The notes: generated from the letters alone by a model not told the origin. 64,000 bases of DNA from Nematopogon swammerdamellus (GCA_946902875.1 OX336338.1:9663971-9727970), one strand, 5' to 3'; numbered from the stretch's first letter, positions 33,593 to 45,705 are shown. Translations and numbers: made by a program.

Positions 33593-36537
33593 AAAATCTA
33601 TCGGTATCTAATACGCATTTTCATACGCTGTATGTCTTCGGGATATAATGTCTATTGAGGAGTGGCAGAATTAATAAAAGAAAGTGCGACATAGATCTAA
33701 CCATGAAAGTTGTATTTGTAAAAGTTTCCTGTTGCGAGAACAACATCGTTCCATGCCACCCTTTATTCGTAGCCGACACCCCACTTGAATCGAAACTAAT
33801 TTTCCATTGTTCGAAAAAGGGATGTGATCTTAGCAACAGGTTACAGAACCTGTTATATTATCACAACAGAAATTTCAGGACTAGAAAAAAACATTCAGAA
33901 AAATTTGACATGTGGTCGCCCATTTTGGCAGCGCACAAGCAGACGTGCGTTTGTCAGAGTTTTTTCTTGAAAACTAAGTAATGTAAAAACTTGAAAGGCA
34001 TAATAATAGATCTTAATGACGCGCACATTATATCGCTCGTCAAAAACTCTATAAATATTTATTTTACATTAATATGGGGGTGGGGAAATTGACACAACAA
34101 CAAAACAGTTTAAACTAACATAAAGAGCTAACAATAACTAAAAAATATTTTTGTACAATATAAGTTCAGTGGTCTTAATGATATAGCTAAAAATGTGCAA
34201 AAAATTACTGTCCCGTCCCGTCCCGTCCCCTGTTCTCTTAGGTTTCTAAAGCTAAAATTTTGAAAGTAGGGTTAGTAGATATAAGCCATAAAATATATTA
34301 CAGGCAAACCGCAGGTTTTTTTCGGCAATGTAATATTTTCGGCGATAAAAACATATTTTAGTTTTAGTACAGAACCATAATTTGTGCGAACCTGACTCGC
34401 TCTTGACCGCTTTTTTTAATTTATATTATCAGGTTATTATTATTTTACTAGCAAGGAAATAAAAGTGTTAATAAAACAATTTAACGATGGTGGTTTGTCA
34501 TAAACGCTTTTAGCTATTTGCGTCAAAAAACCGTTTGCCTACCCTCATCTAAAAATCATTGTTTCTCTAACCTTTTTCTAGCCACTCTACTCGGAAACTT
34601 AACCTTTAAATACAGGATCGCGATGCTCATTATCCTGAACGCTGAAACTAGATTGTCAATTTTGTACTGCAAACGAAACGGCGCTTTACGCGGTCGGGAA
34701 AGCCATTAAATTAGTCAGCTTCTTCGGAGGAAGAGAAAGGTTACATAGTCCTGTGTTATTGAATTTTGTGTCTAAAACGTTTACATCTGAGTGTTGAAAT
34801 TAGCTTCGATGAGAGAGGTTTATTCGAAGGAATATGATGTGCGGGCTCGAGGCCATCTTTACCAGCTCATCTACTACAAACTTGGATCTCACGCGCCCCC
34901 GGGAGCTCCAGCTCGGAGCAGATTCCGACTTTATTAGATGTAGATGGGACGTACCGTCGGGTAGTGTTTATGCATGACCTGCATAATAAGTTCGTGATCA
35001 AAATGCTTAGTGGACTTATACATAATGCCCATCGGATATTAAATTTTATTTATTTTAGAATATAATATGAGAATGTAGGTATGTTTTCAAGCCAATTTAT
35101 ATCCTGAATTAAGATCTTCTTTACTAAAAGTAATAACTCTAAATATAATAAATAAATTAAATTGATTAAAAAGTTTGGACAAAACGATTTTCAAAAGTGT
35201 TCAAATTCCGTATACGATATCTATCCATCCATATTATTGTTATAAACGGGGTTTTCTTTATTCCATGCCGTGTTCAAGTGTTTCAACATCGTTCGCCCGT
35301 TGTTATAATTTAAATATTGGAAATAAATTTGTCTAATTATTATTACTACCAAAGTTCTTGAGAAGATTACTTTAATTAGTCGGTACTTATATTAATTGAC
35401 GGACAATTTGTACCGCGTTTACAGCTTCAATAACCATCTCTTTCTAAAAGAATACATTAATATAGCTCAGATTCAAGCTAATTAATATGCTTTTTAGAAG
35501 CCTTTCTTATGTACCTATGTATCTGCTATCAATACAACATATACATAACGTCAAATTTATAAATAATAATTGACCAAAACATTAACGTCATTTTTAATTC
35601 ATGTTTATTTAATCTTCTACAAAGCCCAGACTTTGTATACTCATTGCAGAATTAAATATCTTGACACTTTCGCACTCTCATAGGAGAGATGGAGACAATA
35701 AAATTCCTCAAATATCAGTAGTTTCACATCAGCGCGTCAGTCCGTATCGCTCTACACACAAACACACCACACGCGGTATTCTGTTCTTCTCACCCACTCT
35801 CCGCCGCCGTTTAGCTCGTCTGTCTACGTAGCCGAGGGACGTGCCACACTACGTTTGCGCGTACGTGACGTAGCACTCCAGTGGCTGTCCGGCCTGCGAC
35901 AGATGTGCCCAGCCCAATGCCATTAGTTTCACACGGAATACAAATGATAGACTCTCGTGTATAAATTGGCCCTAACTCGAAGCTAAAATCCGCCGCAACA
36001 GCGTAATTACATTAACCAAGAACAAGATCCATTCTTACTCTCAGGCTTCTCACAAGCGGACCCCCACTAAAGTTAATTATAAAGAATAATGGCGCTTCGG
36101 GCAGACGCTATAGGGGACGTAACTCGTGTGTAATCTTCCAGGGAAGATAAAGAAAAGCCCACAACGTAGTATGCTATGCAGCCTCTCCAGCCCCGCCCTA
36201 AGCCTGTGAAAACTCGATCGCGTCTTCCAAATTCCACAACTGTGTGCTCTTTTTACTCGACCAACTACGGCGGCGAAGCCAAAAGAAGAGTTATTATTTT
36301 GACAGTATTATGTATGTGAAGTAAATATAAATATGCATATAACACACATATGTACACAACACCTCATAACATATATGAGAAATGTTTTAATTTTCATCTC
36401 AATAGTCCGCATTCCATGGATAGTGAAAAACTCTGAATAGTGGGCGCCTTTGAAGAAAATGCTTATTCAAACCCTATTGAGTTGTGCAAAGCTTCAAAAG
36501 GTGATTTAAAACAAATTAAATAATAAAATATAAATCT
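33593..36537. other. Longest repeat-poor stretch, no gene recognised
   Basis: Nearly 3 kb without a repeat I can place. Frames at 33655-33981 and 34518-34709 have no family features. From 35720 to 36250 the sequence is richer in GC and CpG (tctccgccgccgtttagctc, gcgcgtacgtgacgtagcac), with tataaattgg at about 35960. It might be regulatory or unrecognised exon sequence. Confidence 0.45.
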
Positions 36538-36705
36538 TATAAAGCCCGACTACAAAAATCGAAGGAAATAACAAGGAAAGTTAATCGAAAATGCTGTAGT
36601 CGGGAGTGTAGGAGGATTGGAATATACAGGCCCGACTATAGCATTTTCGATCATTTTTTTTTTATTATTTCGTTCATGTTCCGTAGTCGGGTTTTATAAA
36701 AAAAT
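36538..36705. mobile_element. Small MITE with nested hairpin
   Basis: Ends ttataaagcccgactac and gtagtcgggttttataa are inverted repeats. Inside, atcgaaaatgctgtagtcgg (36584) and ccgactatagcattttcgat (to 36651) form a 21-bp stem with one mismatch. Confidence 0.7.
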
Positions 36706-37079
36706 ATTTTTACTATGCGAGTTCAGAATCAGAGTGGATTAAATCCATAAAACAGACCCTCCCTGCATTTTTACGGCACACTGAGAATTTGTCTCTGCTG
36801 TATGTTTGTCTATAGTGTAACTAAGATATTTGAAACATATAGGTAATGCATTTTTAATAACCGCTTGGTGGAAATAAATTTGTTGATAAAAGTATACTTT
36901 TTTGTCTACTATTAAACGAAATATTTGTAAAAGCATAATACGTGATTATAGCCATGTTATAAAAATTACTTAAATTGCTTTAACAACAGCCATAATATAA
37001 TTATAATGACATAATATTCGATTTAATAAAAAAAAATTCTTTCACATTTTGGTGTACTCTGGGTATATGGTATATGGTC

Positions 37080-37590
37080 CGTCTGCTTAAGGAGGTCGAG
37101 AGACGAATTCCGTTGGGTTGGGCTGCCTTCAGAAAGTAAGTAATATTTCCCTCTGAGGTCTGTCCTTCTGAAAAATTTAAAGACCCGTATGTATGACCAG
37201 TTTGTCCTCCCGGTTATGACGTACGGGTGTGTAACGTGGACTCTGGCGGTCGCTGTTGTCCAAAGGTTGAAAGTTGCCCTGGGAGAAATGAGCGAGCCAT
37301 GCTGGGAACAACGCTACGTGATATGATGCGTAACCAAGGTAGTCAATATTGGACACCGGGTGGCTAAGCTAAAGTGGCAGTAGGCTGAGCACGTCAAGTC
37401 GAAGAGACAACGAACGTTGGAGTAACCATGTCCTACACTGGCGGCCGTGAATATATAAAACGGGAAGATGACATCAAGTAAGTCGGCGAAAAGCAGTGGT
37501 TCCGTATCGCTTAAGGTCGGGAGGACTGGAGGAAAATTGGAGAGGTGTATGTCCAGCAATGGAAGCATACACACTGGCTGACTTTTTTTT
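37080..37590 (+). pseudogene. RTE-type LINE, decayed C-terminal region
   Basis: Across several frames: VERRIPLGWAAFRK, KTRMYDQFVLPVMTYGCVTW, RVAKLKWQ, then REDWRKIGEVYVQQW and an A/T-rich end. This is the usual RTE order, but stops and shifts break it. Confidence 0.7.
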
Positions 37591-37599
37591 TTTTTTTTC

Positions 37600-37840
37600 T
37601 ACTTTATAAAATAGGGCTTTAGCCGACTGTCGACTATGCCAGCACTGAATGACTTTGGTCTATCGGCGAGCAAATTTTGCGTATCTTGGTATCAGTTTCA
37701 TCAGAATCGGTTCAGTAGATCCGGAGATACTGCGTGTGACCGACGACGCGACGAACAGACAGACTTTAAAAATACCCTAAAAATTTACTTTAAAATAAAA
37801 ATAAAATATCAGTTTCATTTCCTAGTATTATAAGATGTAG
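37600..37840 (-). mobile_element. Possible Helitron-like 5' region
   Basis: cagaatcggttcagtagatc with cgacgaacagacagact, and a right end whose reverse reads atctacatcttataatacta, resembling the TC...ATAAT starts of other Helitrons here. Confidence 0.35.
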
Positions 37841-37939
37841 ATTAAGTTTCTTTGTAAATAATAATTATTAAGGCTTATTAAACTGAAGTATTATAATAAC
37901 TCAGTACTAATTTATAGGGCACAAAGGTAACGAAAGATA

Positions 37940-38095
37940 TATGTTGGTAAGTCAGCGTGTAATCGTCCACTGCTAGGCATACCCCTCTCCAATTTTCCTC
38001 CAGTCCTTTCGGCCTTAAGCGGCACGGAACCAGTGCTTTCCGCCGACGTACTTGATATCGTCGTCCCGCCTGGCGGGAGTTCTTCCCACAATAAT
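37940..38095 (-). mobile_element. RTE-type LINE 3' end
   Basis: Reversed copy of the 44005-44175 element: cgtccactgctaggcatacc, cctctccaattttcctccag, tacttgatatcgtcgtcccg. Confidence 0.7.
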
Positions 38096-39340
38096 GTGTG
38101 TTTGTGTACTATATTTGAGCTAGCACCGCTATGTTTCTTCACCGATTATCAAGCAGTTTGCCGCGCGGTGATGGCGGCGGCCGCGGCGCCGCGTCGTCGT
38201 CGCCTTGTCGTCGTCGGCAAACAAAATAGAGCTCTTGTGTTATTTAACTAAATAACTACCTTTTCTGATTAAGGCTAATCATTCCTATGAGTTTTTATGT
38301 GCTTTGGTTTGTGTCCTATTTGCAGACTACTACATCAACTACAATGACAAGTAAGTATAGAGTAACTATAGACCAGTAACAGAGCGCCAGCATAATATGG
38401 AAATTTTTGTATGGATTTTCGTTTCGCGGGACTTTTTGCTCACAACTCAGGCCGCCTATGATGTAGCGTTATGATTTGTTGACACACATTTTGAAGTAAC
38501 AGTAACAGTGAAAACCGTATGTAAATCGATAAAGTGGTTCTCGAGTTATAAGGATATTCATATTATATTGACGTACGTTAGACGGTCGTAGAACTTCGTT
38601 TTATTTCAAATCAAAAATCAAAATCATAAACGTTTATAGGTAGAGGACAGCTCACGTGGTTTGCGGTAATATTTTTGGTGTGCGGGTAACTTGGTTTCTG
38701 GTCGGGCATATTCTAGTAATAAAAGTAAAACTTGTTAGTATGGGTGGATACGTGAGGGTGTTAGTGGTGTGTGTGTGTGTGTTTGTGAGAGAGCATTGTT
38801 TAGGATGTTTTGGTACTCGCAAAAACTCGCCCAAATAAAATCAAAAGGATGCTTCCCGTTGACCTAAAATCATTAAATTTGGCAAAAAGGAATGTCTCAC
38901 AGAACAATTAAAAGATCCGAAAATGCATCCAATCCAATCCACCTGGTTGGTTGTGAGGCCAGTTTGCACCTCCAACTACTCTAACATAATTTATACGAAC
39001 ACTGTTTTAAAATCCGTTGGTTAAAATTTAATAATTATTGCGCTGAGGAATATCTCAACCACCTTAAACGTCGCGGTCGACGACTCCAATGAGCGGAGTG
39101 GCTGGATAGACAAGCGCTATCGACTCACTTACGTTGCGTAACAAGATATAAAGCCACCGCTCCGGGGACGTGCATGACTGACTGAACCCAACCTCCTACA
39201 CACATACCTCGTCCTCTCCGCCGCCGTCTCCTCTGCCAACCCCCTGATGAAATGTAACCGTCTCTTGTAAGCCATACATGACACCGACTTTTGTGAGCTT
39301 CAGATCGAGATTGTACGATGAAATTTCAATCATCATGGAA
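38096..39340. other. No gene seen; short GCC-rich patch at 38165-38220
   Basis: gcggcggccgcggcgccgcg is the only unusual sequence. A TG-rich run is at about 38765-38785. Confidence 0.45.
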
Positions 39341-39409
39341 TAATGAAAAATATCTATAATATCGCTTATTCCATGGGGAGGCCTCGGAGGGGCTGTTTAA
39401 CGCGATCCC

Positions 39410-39645
39410 GCCGTTCCCTTTCCACCTCCGCATCACGCGCACTGGGCAGGGATTGCATCCATATACGCTGGACTTTCCGCGGATGCGTACCAATCGGTTC
39501 TGCAGATCTTTCCTCTACAGAACCGGTAAACTGGAACGCTCTCCCTCTCCATTACTTCCCCCCGAGTACAGTCTCGGGTTCTTCAAAACGGGCCTGAATG
39601 GGCACATGTCAGGCCGGGCGGCATGGCATTCGAAACCCCCGCATG
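39410..39645 (+). pseudogene. Jockey-type LINE C-terminus (relic)
   Basis: HPYTLDFPRMRTNRFCRSFL then LLPPEYSLGFFKTGLNGHMS fits the R-T-x-R-F..SF ... Y.LG.FK..V signature. It is broken by a frame change. Confidence 0.6.
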
Positions 39646-40156
39646 CGACCGAATGTCCATATATTTATTTTCCTGTTTGCAGCAGTGTAGCTATGTATAA
39701 AATAATGATACATTAGCCGGCACGATCAAAGGGGAGACTATACGTAGATCCTATGTATAGCTTTCAGTTGCTTAATTTACTTTGTGGATTACACAATGAT
39801 AACAATATTTAATTAGATATAACAAATTAATAATAATATTAATATAACCGTTTATTGGATGAAAAAAAAACAGAATAATAATGGGCATTACAACTAGATA
39901 AAAACAATTTTGAAGAAAAACAGCAAACAGAATGCAACTGTGGGTACATACTTCATAACTTTCTTTCATCTACTTAATGGGTAAGGGATTAGCCTATGGC
40001 AATCTCTTTCAGCTCACCCATTTAATATAAGGGCACTATTAGTAATTGTTTGCAGCGAACTAATGCAAAATTGTACGCACCTACAGATCTTCAGAAAAGA
40101 TAATTAAAAAAATAAATAAATATAAACCAAAAATCCGTTCACTTTGTTCAAAACAT
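39646..40156. other. No feature seen
   Basis: AT-rich, nothing supported. Confidence 0.45.
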
Positions 40157-40199
40157 GTTTTTTTGTCTGTGGATTATATTAATCCACAGACAAAAAAAC
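40157..40199. ncRNA. Perfect 20-bp hairpin, 3-nt loop
   Basis: gtttttttgtctgtggatta (40157-40176) and taatccacagacaaaaaaac (40180-40199) are exact reverse complements. No flanking duplication is visible. Role unknown. Confidence 0.35.
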
Positions 40200-40306
40200 T
40201 GCTCTAGGCGAAATGAAGTAGAATGAAGTTGAAAGGATCTTAAAGAAATCTATCTATTTCTGAGCGAACACTAACCGTTTCGTGATAATAGAGACAAAAA
40301 CAAAAT

Positions 40307-40335
40307 AAAGCACAATCAGGCCATGATTGTGCTTT
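40307..40335. ncRNA. Perfect 12-bp hairpin
   Basis: aaagcacaatca and tgattgtgcttt around ggcca; 108 bp after the previous hairpin. Confidence 0.3.
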
Positions 40336-40439
40336 TCGAGTTATTAATTCCGATAAAAGCCGGACAAAATATGAAATAAAAAGAAACAATAATGCCAGAA
40401 GAGTAATGTTTAATTTTAATTACGATTGCCCCTTCAGTG

Positions 40440-40810
40440 CTTTTGAGGTCCGCCTTCACGAATGCTCCGTTTCGTGTAGTGGCGCACGAGTCTGAGGAGG
40501 ATTGGTCGCGGCAAGTCGCCCAGCTCGATCTCGCGCGAAACCCACTTCATGTCGGGCTGGTCGAGCTTCATCGCCAGTTACTGGAACAGCGCCGTCACCA
40601 GCGGCGCCAAGTTTTCCACCAGGGGTACGGCCAGGGGTATGTTGGGTCTGTCAAGTTCTCGAGCGGATGCTCCGGCGCCCGAGCAGGCACAGATCGTTGG
40701 CGAGCTCCTCCCGCTCTCTCGTCTCCAGCAGCGTCTTCAGTTTGGCAATCGTCTCCGTCTCTAGTTTCTTGTACGAGTTCGTCAGATGGTTTATCTTTTT
40801 GTGCTGTTGT
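40440..40810 (-). pseudogene. Degraded coding segment of an unrecognised protein
   Basis: GC-rich minus-strand segment in AT-rich surroundings. One frame reads HKKINHLTNSYKKLETETI then AKLKTLLETREREELANDL, a likely coiled coil. After a frame change it reads PNIPLAVPLVENLAPLVTAL, a stop, and LAMKLDQPDMKWVSREIEL then GDLPRPILLRLVRHYTKR. Amphipathic composition and codon use look like real protein, but the shift near 40690 and the internal stop near 40580 break it. I cannot assign a family. It could be a decayed copy of a host gene, possibly processed since no intron is evident, or exons of a live gene read across an intron. Confidence 0.4.
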
Positions 40811-40869
40811 TTATTGTTTTCTTAGGTTATTGTTGTTTATTATGTTGTTTTTTTTTTGTTTTTTTTTTA

Positions 40870-41520
40870 AGTGAAAACTTCTTTAGCGGCGCTTGGCACT
40901 TTTTTATATGGGGAAAAAATGTTATGTTCGCTTCAGCCCGTCAGATAACAATATATCGTTGCTATGACAACGCTCAATACATGACATCTCAAAGTTCTGC
41001 AAAATGAATGTAGGGTACCGTAACAAATGCATTCTGTCCGTTCTACTAAATTTAACATTTATTTCAAAATGAATGTAGGGTTCCGTAACAAATGCATCTC
41101 TGTCCGTTCTACTAAATTTTACAATTTTCAACCAAGGTCCTCCGACGGTTATTTTATAATAAAAGTAGGGTTCCGTAACACGTTTATGTCTGTCCATTCT
41201 ACTAAGTTCTGCAAAATGAATGTAAGGTTCCGTAACAAATGCATGTCTGTCTGTTCTACTAAATTTAACATTTATTTCAAAATGAATGTAGGGTTCCGTA
41301 ACAAATGCATGTCTGTCCGTTCTACTAAATTTTACAATTTTCAACCAAAGTCCTCCGACGGTTATTTTATAATAAAAGTAGGGTTCCGTAACACGTTTAT
41401 GTCTGTCCATTCTACTAAGTTCTGCAAAATGAATGTAAAGTTCCGTAACAAATGCATGTCTGTCCGTTCTACTAAATTTAACTTTTTTTTTCTTTTTAAG
41501 CAATGTTACGGTGTTTAAAT
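40870..41520. repeat. 213-bp higher-order repeat array, copy 1
   Basis: Units start with gggttccgtaac (or variants) at 41013, 41078, 41168, 41225, 41291, 41381 and 41438: spacings 65, 90, 57, 66, 90, 57. Sub-units carry aaatgcatgtctgtccgttc, cctccgacggttattttata or gtccattctactaagttctg. Both strands stay open for 163 and 193 codons because sub-unit lengths are multiples of three. Flanks ctttagcggcgcttgg and aagcaatgttacggtgttt are shared with copy 2. Confidence 0.9.
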
Positions 41521-41615
41521 TTTTTTAGGGTGTTTAGTTTCTTTTATAACCACCTAAAAATTATTTTCGGAAATACAAAAAGTTTTTCTGCCGGCACTCC
41601 CGGAGTGCAACTGTG

Positions 41616-41940
41616 GTTTTTTTTATGGAAACTGACACGTTTGGCCACATCACCTACAACATCCGTGATGTCAGCCCATAACACCGGTTGATCTTGGTGC
41701 CACGTCAGGGCTTCCTTTCGGTCGTGCCGGCTACACTAAATTGGACGGAAAACACAAACTATTTACATAGCCGTTTCGACCGACCTTTGATTCAGTGCGG
41801 TTGTACCAACCCGGGCGGGTTAAACCCTACCACCTAGTATTATATAAGAAGGGAGTCATATCCCTTAGTCGCCTTTTACGACATACACGGGGAGAGATGC
41901 AGTGGGGCTATTCTTTTAAAGTACCGACCCCACACGGTAC
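41616..41940 (-). repeat. SINE B2 downstream of array copy 1
   Basis: tttttttatggaaactgaca to gtaccgaccccacacggtac. It sits just after ctgccggcactcccgg; array copy 2 also has a SINE B at its ctgccggc motif. Confidence 0.8.
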
Positions 41941-42960
41941 AAACGGTGTTTATTATGTTGTTGCTGTTTGCGCTGCTGTTTATCTGTTTTATCGTGTTGT
42001 CTTTTAATTTAGGATTCACCCTACTACGCCGCCGCACCCTTCGCCGCGAAAATGCAATTTCCCACCATCTCGTTTATGATCGATCGACTACGTTGAAATG
42101 CATCGAAAGGTTGGCGGAGGTGAGAGACAGTTAGTGGTGGGATGCGGATAGCCCACGGGGGCGGGTTATAGGGTGTGGGAAGGAAGCGCGGCACGGCAGA
42201 TCAGCGCTCTCAGTTGAGAGAGCCCCCGCACCTTCCAAGATGCCCTAGGCGTTTAGGTTATTATTATACTATGCTTATAGGACACGTGAGAAAAATAAAT
42301 TGGTAGAACGTAGGTATTACATGTGTATTAATAGTTACATAGATACTTATCGAACGACGAAGGGAAGGCAGATTCTTTTTTGGGAACTATGCGGTCGATT
42401 CGCATGGACGATGTTATTATTTAATATAGTTTTTTCTTCTTTCTATCTATATTTATTTCTATGGTGTTTTATACATTTTATATATAAAAAATACTACATC
42501 ATATTCTTCACAAAAGTCTCTATCTGTGCATGGATGTACCTATACTATTATTATTTGCAGAAGAAATTGTGTTTCACGACACGCACACATGCTGTCACGT
42601 AACACGTTGTATTTATTACACTACGGACCACCGAGATACATTCGGCCAACAGGTTATCCAAATGTTGCCTGTACGCATAGCAATACCCCGAGCTCGTGTT
42701 CAGTAAATATGAAACTGACCTATTAGCAAGTTATTCAAAAGTAACGGCCACAGTATATATACTTACCTACATTTTTATAAATTCATAACTTCATAACTAA
42801 GAGTATTACCACAGATTACTAAATAGTTACTGTATTACATTCTCACTGCATTTATAACCACATTTAGTTCATTCTAATCTGAAGCGCGATTTTCCAAGCC
42901 CTCATCTAGTCTTCTGTCCATAGTTTAAATTATAAATCTATCACAAATACGAAAATACTT
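41941..42960. other. No gene recognised
   Basis: 42010-42240 is GC-richer (cggatagcccacgggggcgg) but matches nothing I know. Confidence 0.45.
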
Positions 42961-42964
42961 GCCT

Positions 42965-43080
42965 TGCCCCCCATAAGGTGTCTAACGACGACCATGGACA
43001 TTCGGTCGTACGCGGCGCTGGCGAATGCCATGCCGACCTGACAGGTGCCTATTCACGCCTCTCTTGAAGGACCCGAGACT
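42965..43080 (-). mobile_element. Jockey-type LINE 3' end
   Basis: The minus frame SLGSFKRGVNRHLSGRHGIR is the closing signature of ORF2, followed by tagacaccttatggggggc. Confidence 0.65.
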
Positions 43081-44004
43081 AAGTATATTGACATCACACA
43101 ATTTTCCCTTCGCTCGCTCGCCAACCGTCCGTAGGAGTGTTTGCTCAGTTTCGTTTGTTCAAATTTAACTTCTTCTTTTTTGTTCATTTTAGTTTTCTTA
43201 TTAATGTCCAACGACATTACGTTGTTAATGTCATTCTTTTTTCTTCCGTAAGTTAATAGTTGTTCATATTGATATTGCTCATCGTTTCGGTAATTTTTTT
43301 TTTTTTTCAAACGTAGTATTATCCACGACTCTAATTGTTGTAATTTGATATCAAATCCCCAGGTTTCATTGATTTCTAAGGCTATCTGTAATACTTAGCT
43401 ATATCGATTAATAAATTGTTTTATGTTAAATGTTCTTTATTGGAAGAGTCTCAACAATGCATAGAGTCTGAAGACTGATCGCAGATAGTTAAAATAAATA
43501 AACATTGTCATAGTCTCATTGAGGACTAAATGGTATGTAGTCTCGGCAATCGCCTTACAAGTTTACCCGCGCGCGCAATAATTATCATTTCAATAGCTTC
43601 TTGGTAGGTACCTAACCTAATAATAACGTGTTCTGGAAATTCATAAAAAACTACTAAATAGGTTACAAAAATCTAAATATATATTCCTGCTATACATCCG
43701 CTAACTCATATTTATTTTAAGCAATAAATAAATCCATAAAATATCTCAAATGAGAAAAATATCAAATAAGCTTCACATGCTTTCATCAGGTAGGCATCTC
43801 ATAGGTAGGCATTATTACAATATTTTGACATGATCGAGTCTTCTCTCTATCTTCTGCGTACTACCTACGTACGGGCAGGGATAGCAACGTTACAATTAAC
43901 GAAACAGTTAACAGGCATGTGTATATATATCTATAGGTACTCATGGGTTCTGCATATATCCCTGAATGGGAAAATCTGAACGCAATCTGTGTCTATAAAA
44001 TTTC
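43081..44004. other. No feature seen
   Basis: AT-rich, nothing supported. Confidence 0.5.
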
Positions 44005-44180
44005 TCCAAATATACGGTAGTACCAAGTACGCCACCCGCCAGGTGGGACGACGACATCAAGTACGTCGGCGGAAAGCAGTGGTTCCGTACCGCTGAAGGC
44101 CGGGAGGACTGAAGGAAAATTGGAGAGGCGTATGTCCAGCAGTGGACGCTTACACGCTGACTGACTGACCGACTGACCAA
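44005..44180 (+). mobile_element. RTE-type LINE 3' end
   Basis: RWDDDIKYVGGKQWFRTAEG RED, then KIGEAYVQQWTLTR and a (ctga)n end. The frame has one stop. Confidence 0.75.
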
Positions 44181-44213
44181 GTACGACCTCCAGCGGACCA
44201 TACGATATGTAGT

Positions 44214-44540
44214 TTTTTAGGGTTCCGTATCCATCGTGCGGGACCCTATTACTAAGCCTACGCCGTCTGTCTGTCTGTCTGTTTGTCTGTCCGAGCCGAG
44301 GGCTGTATCTCTTGAACCGTAATATTCACAGAATGTGTTATTATATTATGGCCGATACAACAACAAATAATAAAAATAAGAAAAAGTCAAAAATTCACGG
44401 GGGTTCCCATAGAAGAAACCAAAAAGTGTATGCGCGCGCGCCATCTACACGGCATAGATGGCGTGAGTGGCGCTAAACATGACATGGCGATACGGAACCC
44501 TCGGTGCGCGAGTTCGACCTGCACTTAGCCGGTTTTTTTT
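44214..44540 (-). repeat. SINE A
   Basis: ttagggttccgtatccatcg, (gtct)n, gttcccatagaagaaaccaa, cggtgcgcgagttcgacctg, then agccggtttttttt. Confidence 0.8.
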
Positions 44541-45216
44541 TCATGTAAACCAACATGGGTAGCTTTGTTGAGGGGCCAATGGTGCAGACGACAGAGCCAA
44601 CATGACCTCTCCTCACGAAACAACGCTCAGTGAGGCTCCATGCCAGCAGATTTTCGAACTGTTGCTAGACTGTCTAGCTAGCCGGTTAGTGCCACCTTTG
44701 AAGACGGTTATGATTCACACACATACACACACCCACGGGCGGACAAAAGATAGTAATTTATTAACAGCAACACGATACACAAAATAATAAATTTTAACAT
44801 TTCGCAAACACGGAACTAATTGGAGAGATTCGTTAGCGTAACCTTCCCCTAGCTAGACGACCTCGAAGACTCTATGAACTAACAGAGTTGTATTGTTGGT
44901 CGGGGTGCATACTCATATTTCAACGTATAGAAATGTATTTTATATTTATAATCCACCGCACTAGCGGCAACGAGCGGCAGCGGCGATTTCATTCCTTCAC
45001 AATAGACCAACCGCATACAATACAAATCGATTGTGTACGTTATAATATAATCAAAGCTCCGAGGAAAATGTGGACGTGTTTTCTGCACAAATATTTTCTC
45101 CCGACCAAAAGGTCTTTGAAAAGGCCATTAAGCCGGCATGGCATTCGCAAACGCAGTGCATCACGGTACTTATATTTAGTTTATCTTTACTTATGTAACT
45201 ATATATGTGGTATATA
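44541..45216. other. No feature seen
   Basis: A short (ac)n run at 44715; otherwise nothing. Confidence 0.45.
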
Positions 45217-45453
45217 TCCTTACCTATAATAAAATCCAACGTCTGCTTTCTGTCTGAGTGAGTGTCTGAATGTCTGAGTGTCTGTCTGTCCGCTTATAAC
45301 TCGAGAACCACTGAACCGATTTTAATAAAAAAAAATCTACGGATAGCTTGATTCTTCCCATCAACTATAGGCTACTTACTATCACGCTAAATGGCTTATG
45401 AGGTTAGCAGTGAAGTGAATTATGAGAGCGGGCGGAGCCCCGGGCACAACTTG
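45217..45453 (+). mobile_element. Mini-Helitron, left arm of inverted pair
   Basis: Starts TCCTTACCTATAATAAAATC after an A, contains actcgagaaccactgaaccg, and ends gggcggagccccgggcacaa then CTTG before T. The end is CTTG rather than CTAG, the same as in its partner. Confidence 0.65.
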
Positions 45454-45467
45454 TGTATTATATTGTA

Positions 45468-45705
45468 CAAGCTGTACCCGCGGCTCCGCCCGCTCTCATA
45501 TTTCACTTCACTGCTAACCTCATAAGCCATTTAGCGTGATAGTAAGTAGCCTATAGTTGATCGGAAGAATCAAGCTATCCGTAGAATTTTGTTTGATTAA
45601 AATCGGTTCAGTGGTTCTCGAGTTATAATCGGACAGACAGACATACACTCAGACACTCAGACACTCAGACAGAAAGCAGACGTTGGATTTTATTATAGGT
45701 AAGGA
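45468..45705 (-). mobile_element. Mini-Helitron, right arm of inverted pair
   Basis: Nearly identical reverse copy of 45217-45453, separated by 14 bp (tgtattatattgta). 5' TC at 45705, CTTG end at 45468. Confidence 0.65.

Noticed and set aside
39180..39345. Minus-strand frame MMIEISSYNLDLKLTKVGVM... ending at a gtatgt donor
   Set aside because: Only 46 codons, no recognisable family and low-complexity Gly/Asp/Glu end. Chance is likely.
40922..41503. 193-codon protein gene on the minus strand
   Set aside because: It is a frame through the 213-bp repeat array, the opposite strand is equally open, and no start context or splice site supports it. Kept as a repeat and a finding.
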